From assembly GCA_003222555.1 (NCBI GenBank), contig QHWL01000171.1:1-10925 (forward strand): 10,925 bases of DNA. Direction: 5' to 3'. Both the position numbers and the translations under genes were made by a program. Below the pieces are notes generated by a model. It saw only the letters and a program-made list of their open reading frames with translations, did no database searches and was not told the origin of the DNA. This document shows, piece after piece, positions 7,619 to 10,925 of this stretch. This DNA comes from Acidobacteriota bacterium. Lineage in GTDB: Bacteria > Acidobacteriota > Vicinamibacteria > Vicinamibacterales > CAVVIG01. The number at the start of each line of letters is the position of its first letter. Positions within the stretch are counted from its first letter, which is position 1.

Positions 7619-7631
7619 TCTCGTAGAGTCT

Positions 7632-7650
7632 GATTCAAGCCGGGACGCAC
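7632..7650 (+). repeat. Single degenerate copy of the post-ftsZ repeat
   Basis: GATTCAAGCCGGGACGCAC in the 40-nt gap between two convergent genes resembles the GGCTCAAGCCGGACACTAC unit found four times at 5561-5691. It shows that the element is dispersed and lies in a gene-end gap again. Confidence 0.5.
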
Positions 7651-7666
7651 GCTGTCGCCGGAGTGT

Positions 7667-7972
7667 TCAGCTCGCGATCGCCGCCTGCTCCTCGTACGCC
7701 TGAAACGCTTGGAGGATCAGCTCGCGCAGGTTGCTTTGCGCCGTCGTGTCCACAATCGGGCGCAGCAGGGCAAAGCTTCGCCGCTCGCCGTTGATGCTGT
7801 ACTGTCGCGCGGGGAAGGTGACGTTGCGCCCGCCGCCGCCGCCGCGCCGCTCCCAGATCGAAAACCCGATTAACTTGAGCCCAGCGAGCGGCTCTTCAGT
7901 GAAATGCAGCTCAGCCTCAGCGAGCTTTCCCGGCGGGTTCCCTTTGTCATTTGGCGTAATCTTGATGGTCAC
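7667..7972 (-). CDS. Small SpoVG-like protein, function unknown
   Basis: A 101-residue soluble protein starting at GTG 7972, chosen because AAAGGAG (plus-strand 7981-7987) lies 8 nt upstream. A longer frame to 8056 exists but has no such signal. No signal peptide or membrane segment is seen. The order of patterns, AEAELHFTEE (18-27), GLKLIGFSIWERRGGGGGRNVTFPAR (31-56, broken here as GLKLIGFSIW then ERRGGGGGRNVTFPAR), NGERR (61-65) and a C-terminal helix LRELILQAFQAYEEQ (82-96), parallels SpoVG. That family has a beta strand with F.D, then 'viegkgglfvamPsR', 'dGe.r' and a terminal helix ending in AYee. SpoVG is a small RNA/DNA-binding regulator linked to septation and other processes. The resemblance is from memory and weak, so function is not assigned. 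A (GCC)4 run encodes most of the Gly44-Gly48 stretch. It converges on the radical SAM gene, 40 nt away. Confidence 0.72.
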   Translation of the reverse strand: MTIKITPNDKGNPPGKLAEAELHFTEEPLAGLKLIGFSIWERRGGGGGRNVTFPARQYSINGERRSFALLRPIVDTTAQSNLRELILQAFQAYEEQAAIAS

Positions 7973-7980
7973 GATGAGTT

Positions 7981-7987
7981 CTCCTTT
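7981..7987 (-). promoter_or_regulatory. Shine-Dalgarno that fixes the start of the SpoVG-like gene
   Basis: On the minus strand AAAGGAG is followed by 8 nt and then GTG at 7972-7970. This ideal spacing favours the 101-residue product over a 129-residue one. Confidence 0.75.
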
Positions 7988-8048
7988 GAGGCGCAAGGCT
8001 CTGCTCTCACCCGCTCGCGCCGTGCCCACCCGCACACGGGCCACGGGC

Positions 8049-8121
8049 GCTAACACAAGCCTTCAGGCCTGCGGAACGCGGGGCTGAAGCCCCGCGCCAC
8101 ATTTGTGAAAACGGCGTTAGC
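8049..8121. repeat. Nested GC-rich palindromic element between acpS and the SpoVG-like gene
   Basis: The innermost stem is CGCGGGGCT-GA-AGCCCCGCG (8077-8096, nine perfect pairs). Alternative stems are CTTCAG/CTGAAG (8061-8066 with 8084-8089), and outer pairs are CACAA/TTGTG (8054-8058 with 8103-8107) and GCTAAC/GTTAGC (8049-8054 with 8116-8121). The left part AGGCCTGCGG and the right part GCTGAAGCC resemble GGCCTGCGG...GCCTTGAAGCC in the ftsA-ftsZ spacer (4027-4061), so this is probably the same dispersed family. It sits 77 nt or more upstream of the small minus-strand gene and could form a hairpin in a read-through transcript from acpS. No T-run marks it as an intrinsic terminator. Confidence 0.65.
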
Positions 8122-8202
8122 CGATCGCACGTGGGCGGCTTCCATCGGCGGACGTGAGACGACTGATCAATTCGAGTGCCGGGCGCACCTGGAGGTCGTG
8201 AG

Positions 8203-8238
8203 GCTCTAACTCTCAGCGAGCACGATAGTTAGTGGAGC
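8203..8238. other. Imperfect hairpin downstream of acpS
   Basis: CTAACT (8206-8211) pairs with AGTTAG (8227-8232), and GCTC (8203-8206) with GAGC (8235-8238) across a 2-nt bulge. CTC-AGC-GAG (8212-8220) could form a smaller stem within the loop. It lies about 60 nt past the acpS stop. No T-tract follows on the minus strand, so a terminator role is only a possibility. The rest of the 7988-8299 stretch shows no gene. Confidence 0.3.
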
Positions 8239-8299
8239 GCACGTGTGGAGGGGCGAAAGCACGACTCGAAGCCTGATGAAAACGCCAACGCGAGTTGCG

Positions 8300-8683
8300 C
8301 TACTGAGCGAGAATCAGCACTTGCGCCAGGGCCAATGTGTCGGAATGCGTGATAGTGAGCAGCGAAGAATAGCCCCCCATCGCAGCAAATCGCCGCGCCG
8401 CGCCGCCGTGGAACTGCAGTCGCGGAGGACCGCCACCTCGGACCACCTCGACGTCGCGCCACAGCACGCCCTGCGAGTGACCCGTGCCGAGCGCCTTCAT
8501 GGCCGCTTCCTTCGCGGCGAAACGGCCGGCGAAATGAATAGCGGGCACCCGCCGGCGTGTGCAGTAGGCGACCTCACGCTCGGTGAAGATGCGGCCGGTG
8601 AATCGCCCGCCGTACCTTTCGATTGTGTCGGCGATGCGATCGATGTCGGTCGCGTCGAGGCCGAGCCCGATGACATTGGACAT
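8300..8683 (-). CDS. acpS: Holo-[acyl-carrier-protein] synthase
   Basis: A 127-residue AcpS-type 4'-phosphopantetheinyl transferase. It moves phosphopantetheine from CoA to the conserved Ser of apo-ACP, making it active for fatty acid synthesis; the enzyme is a cytoplasmic trimer with Mg2+. The N-terminal motif GLGLDATDIDRI (residues 6-17) carries the metal-binding Asp10, RFTGRIFTEREVAYC is at 27-41, and FAGRFAAKEAAMKALG (51-66) carries the second metal ligand Glu59. The C-terminal strand LLTITHSDTLALAQVLI (108-124) matches the family's 'SITHe..yA.A.v' ending. The length is typical. The ATG at 8683 is used because only three residues precede the conserved motif; no good Shine-Dalgarno is visible. 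It diverges from pgeF with 92 nt between starts and is followed by a 327-nt repeat-bearing gap. Confidence 0.94.
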   Translation of the reverse strand: MSNVIGLGLDATDIDRIADTIERYGGRFTGRIFTEREVAYCTRRRVPAIHFAGRFAAKEAAMKALGTGHSQGVLWRDVEVVRGGGPPRLQFHGGAARRFAAMGGYSSLLTITHSDTLALAQVLILAQ

Positions 8684-8711
8684 GTTTGCTGAGCGGAAAG
8701 TCGTGTCAAAC

Positions 8712-8764
8712 GCCGGGAGCGATCAGAGCGAGCGGCGCCAGGCGTCGGGGGTGGCCCCCCGCCT
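8712..8764. repeat. GC-rich repeat and hairpin in the acpS-pgeF divergent gap
   Basis: GCCGGGAGCGA at 8712-8722 is identical to 4124-4134 in the ftsA-ftsZ spacer. CGGGGG-TGGC-CCCCCG (8746-8761) is a 6-bp hairpin whose sequence resembles the GCGGGG-TGGGG-CCCCGC stem at 4094-4110. Both elements therefore occur in the two gaps, in the opposite order. The hairpin ends 14 nt before the likely pgeF start, where a ribosome binding site would be expected and none is seen. Confidence 0.5.
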
Positions 8765-8775
8765 CACCCAACAGC

Positions 8776-9639
8776 ATGATGCTCCCTAAGCCTAACGACG
8801 CCTTTAAATGGGTGCAAGTGTCTGCCGGGCAGTCGCTTATCTGCCGGCCCCTCGAGCGGGCGGCTTCCCACCTCTTTACCACCCGCCTGTGGCCGCTCGG
8901 ATCCACATCGTCTGCCGATCGCGGCGAGGGGTGGGACGATGTGGCGAACGCCATGGGTGTGAATCGAGCGCATTTGGTGCGCGTGCATCAGGTTCACGGC
9001 GCCGCGGTCGTCGTCGTGCGCCGCGACAGTGAGGTGTCGAGTGCATGCACGGCCGAAACGGCGCTGCTCCTCGACGCCGACATCATCGTGTCCAACGATC
9101 CGGCGCAGGCGATTGCAATCCAGACGGCAGACTGCGTGCCGCTGCTCGTCGCCGATCGCCGGACCGGCGCCGTTGCCGCGGCCCATGCGGGCTGGCGCGG
9201 CCTGGCGGCGCGTGTTCCCGAGGTAGCGGTGCAACGGCTCTCGCAGGAATTCGGCGGCCGGCCGAACGATCTTTTCGTGGCCATCGGACCCTCGATTGGC
9301 GCCTGCTGCTATGAGGTTGGTGGGGACGTGCGCGCGTGCTTCGAGACCGCAGGATTCTCCGGGCTGCGGCTCGAGAGATGGTTCGTCAGCGAGCCGCGGC
9401 CGTCGGACACGAATCCGTCGATGCCGAGCCTTCCGCCGAACCGGCGCGCCGACCACTGGTTCTTCGACGGCTGGGCGGCAACGTGCGACCAGCTCGAGTG
9501 GGCGGGTGTGCCGCGCGGTCAGATGTACGTCGCGGAACTTTGCGCCGCGAGCCACGCCGACGCGTTCTGCTCGTATCGCCGTGACGGATCTCGTGCGGGC
9601 CGTTTGGCTGGCGCCATCCGGGCACGGAACTACTTTTGA
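8776..9639 (+). CDS. pgeF: PgeF/YfiH family polyphenol oxidase-fold protein (peptidoglycan editing factor)
   Basis: A 287-residue protein of the YfiH/YlmD (formerly 'laccase domain', DUF152) family. E. coli PgeF limits wrong amino acids, chiefly L-Ser, at the first stem-peptide position set by MurC. Relatives also act on purine nucleosides in vitro. The three metal-site residues are present: His74 in HQVHG (71-75), Cys120 in TADCVPLL (117-124) and His137 in AAAHAGWRG (134-142). IGPSIGACCYEVG (170-182) and the C-terminal CSYRRDG (265-271) are also typical. ATG 8776 (or ATG 8779) fits the family length; the frame is open back to 8686 but that stretch is repeat sequence. No Shine-Dalgarno is visible. 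Family members also lie near ftsZ in Gram-positives (ylmD). The stop overlaps the convergent RNase H gene. Confidence 0.88.
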   Translation: MMLPKPNDAFKWVQVSAGQSLICRPLERAASHLFTTRLWPLGSTSSADRGEGWDDVANAMGVNRAHLVRVHQVHGAAVVVVRRDSEVSSACTAETALLLDADIIVSNDPAQAIAIQTADCVPLLVADRRTGAVAAAHAGWRGLAARVPEVAVQRLSQEFGGRPNDLFVAIGPSIGACCYEVGGDVRACFETAGFSGLRLERWFVSEPRPSDTNPSMPSLPPNRRADHWFFDGWAATCDQLEWAGVPRGQMYVAELCAASHADAFCSYRRDGSRAGRLAGAIRARNYF

Positions 9640-10115
9640 CTTCGATCCATCGCATCGTTTGCGAGCCGATCGGCATGCGCGTTGAGGTCGCGACCGACGT
9701 GCTCGAACCTGACGTGCTTGAAGCGGGAAACGAGCGCTCTGGCCGCCTGGTACAACGGCTGCAACCCAGGGTGCTTCACCCGGTACTCGCCCTGCATCTG
9801 CTTGACGAGCAGCAGCGAATCCGAGCGGATCGTGACGGTAGAACAGCCGCGCGCCGCGGCGTACTCGAGCGCGGCAAGCAGTCCTCGATACTCCGCCACG
9901 TTGTTGGTCGCCACGCCAATCGACTGACCGAATTCGTCGACGAGCGTCCCGTCAGGATGCTCGATGCGGACGCCGTAACCTGCGGGGCCGGGGTTGCCGC
10001 GCGCCCCGCCGTCGATGTAGGCGACGATGTCACACGGTCCGAGCGAAGGATGGGAACCTGCCTCGAGCGGCGTCGAGGAGCGGCGTGCCCCAAGCGGGGT
10101 CGAGAAGTCGGTCAC
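9630..10115 (-). CDS. RNase HI family protein (reverse transcriptase-like RNase H fold)
   Basis: A 161-residue RNase H-fold nuclease expected to cut the RNA strand of RNA-DNA hybrids in the cytoplasm. The four acidic catalytic residues are visible: Asp35 in YIDGGARGNPGPAGYG (33-48), Glu75 in TNNVAEYRGLLAALEYA (70-86), Asp99 in IRSDSLLLVKQMQGEY (96-111) and Asp149 in GRDLNAHADRLANDA (141-155). It lacks the basic protrusion of E. coli RNase HI, so it belongs with the shorter forms such as the N-terminal domain of mycobacterial Rv2228c and B. subtilis YpdQ. The GTG start at 10115 is chosen because it overlaps the previous gene's TGA as GTGA; the frame is open upstream to 10196 but without support. 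The first 28 residues are probably flexible. Its last 10 nt overlap the end of pgeF. Confidence 0.9.
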   Translation of the reverse strand: MTDFSTPLGARRSSTPLEAGSHPSLGPCDIVAYIDGGARGNPGPAGYGVRIEHPDGTLVDEFGQSIGVATNNVAEYRGLLAALEYAAARGCSTVTIRSDSLLLVKQMQGEYRVKHPGLQPLYQAARALVSRFKHVRFEHVGRDLNAHADRLANDAMDRSQK

Positions 10116-10861
10116 TGGGCGGACTGGCTGATGCCGTCGGGCGTCGTGGCGGGCGCCGCCGGTGAGAAGTACAGGATTCGGTTGCAGGTGTCGCACTGGA
10201 TGATCTGATCGTTGCGCAGGACAGTGTTGAACACCTGGGGCCGCAGGCGCACGTGGCAGATCGTGCAGATGCCGTTGCGTGCTTCGCTGACGGCGACGCC
10301 GTTTCGGCGGCGTGCCACGAGCTCGAACATCGTGAGCACCGGCGGCGCGATGGCGCGAACCAGCTCGGCGCGCTCGCTGCCGATTCGCTCGAGCGATGCT
10401 TTGAGCTCAGCGACCTCGGCGTCCATCGCGCGCCGCTCCGCCTCGCTCGCTTTCTGCTGCGCAGCCAGTTCCGTCTCGGCGCGCTTGACGGCGGCGGCGA
10501 GCTCGTCGCCCTCCAGCATCCGCTCGAGGATCTTCTCCTCCATCTCCTTCACCTCGGTCTGCGCGACCTCGATCTCCTTCTGCACGGCCTGATATTCGCG
10601 GTTGGTCTTGACCGCCATGAGCTGGTCACGAAATTTGGAGAGGCGGCCTTGAGAAGTCGCGACGTTCTTCTCGATCAGACGCCGAGCGCTCTGGTTCTCG
10701 GCGAAGCGCAGTTTCGCGTCTGCGACGGCCTGCCGAACCGATTCGAGGCGCGCCTCGAGCGAGCGCTCGAGTTCGGGCTGCCCGGCCAGCCGCTGCTGCG
10801 CATCGTGGGCGGCGGAATCGAGGCGCTGGAGGACGATGAGGCGTTCGAGATCAGCGTTCAC
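10112..10861 (-). CDS. Coiled-coil protein with C-terminal C4 zinc ribbon (PF02591/CT398-like)
   Basis: A 249-residue soluble protein. Residues about 5-170 are almost wholly charged and Ala/Leu-rich with heptad character (for example LAAAVKRAETELAAQQKASE), predicting a long antiparallel coiled coil that includes the family segment AVKTNREYQAVQKEIE (83-98). The C-terminus has CTIC (199-202) and CDTC (223-226), a C4 zinc ribbon, followed by NRILYF. This is the layout of the CT398/HP0958 family and of mycobacterial Rv2229c. HP0958 (FlgZ) of Helicobacter binds RpoN and flagellin mRNA; a general function is not settled. The pairing with an RNase H gene matches Rv2229c-Rv2228c, which hints at a nucleic-acid role (inference). 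The GTG at 10861 is the only plausible start in the frame within the window; the Shine-Dalgarno is weak. The gene overlaps the RNase H gene by 4 nt. Confidence 0.87.
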   Translation of the reverse strand: MNADLERLIVLQRLDSAAHDAQQRLAGQPELERSLEARLESVRQAVADAKLRFAENQSARRLIEKNVATSQGRLSKFRDQLMAVKTNREYQAVQKEIEVAQTEVKEMEEKILERMLEGDELAAAVKRAETELAAQQKASEAERRAMDAEVAELKASLERIGSERAELVRAIAPPVLTMFELVARRRNGVAVSEARNGICTICHVRLRPQVFNTVLRNDQIIQCDTCNRILYFSPAAPATTPDGISQSAQ

Positions 10862-10925
10862 GGTCCATCCGCCTGCGGCCCCACGCCCACGTTGCCGGGA
10901 CTTCCTCCGCCTCGAGCGTAGACTC

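Noticed and set aside
7973..8056. Longer N-terminus for the SpoVG-like protein (129 residues)
   Set aside because: The extra residues are Arg/Ala-rich, and an ideal AAAGGAG lies inside this segment 8 nt before GTG 7972.
8229..8462. A 77-codon minus-strand gene overlapping the acpS 3' end
   Set aside because: It is in another frame of acpS, has no ribosome binding site and no recognisable protein character.
10862..10925. A fragment of RNase P RNA, suggested by GGAGGAAGTCC on the minus strand
   Set aside because: The universally kept core is GAGGAAAGTCC, one A longer, and the downstream core elements are missing because a coding region starts at once.

Overview
The window is a high-GC bacterial chromosome segment. 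It carries the distal end of a division and cell wall (dcw) cluster, followed by a group of housekeeping genes on both strands. MurG, MurC, a single-pass FtsQ, FtsA and FtsZ together point to a Gram-negative, peptidoglycan-making bacterium. The strong GC bias, the frequent GTG starts and the gaps filled with short GC-rich palindromic repeats remind me of Acidobacteriota (Vicinamibacteria-like). That placement is inference from style; no marker gene here proves it.

Layout. Bases 1-5553 on the plus strand read murG (3' end only), murC, ftsQ, ftsA and ftsZ. murC and ftsQ share a GTGA overlap, and murB and ddl, which often sit between them, are absent. A 210-nt repeat-rich spacer separates ftsA from ftsZ. 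Bases 5554-5863 hold four degenerate tandem copies of a palindromic repeat and no convincing gene. Next comes a cobalamin-binding-type radical SAM protein (about 5864-7618). Its last codons are frameshifted by a perfect 17-bp tandem duplication.

On the minus strand lie a 101-residue protein with a SpoVG-like pattern (7667-7972) and acpS (8300-8683). The 327-nt gap between them holds a nested palindrome and one weaker hairpin. pgeF (yfiH/ylmD family, plus strand, 8776-9639) diverges from acpS and overlaps by 10 nt, tail to tail, an rnhA-type RNase H gene (minus strand). The RNase H gene overlaps by 4 nt the end of the gene before it, which encodes a coiled-coil, C4 zinc-ribbon protein.

How the genes fit together. 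MurG and MurC make peptidoglycan precursors, and FtsQ, FtsA and FtsZ build the division ring that uses them. PgeF is known in E. coli to correct MurC errors in the first stem-peptide residue, so its position near murC and ftsZ makes sense. AcpS activates acyl carrier protein. The zinc-ribbon/RNase H pair is a recurrent bacterial gene pair. I found no RNA gene, CRISPR array, transposase or phage gene. No undescribed multi-gene system is evident. The points most worth checking are the 17-bp frameshifting duplication, the related palindromic repeats in nearly every non-coding gap, and the small SpoVG-like protein.
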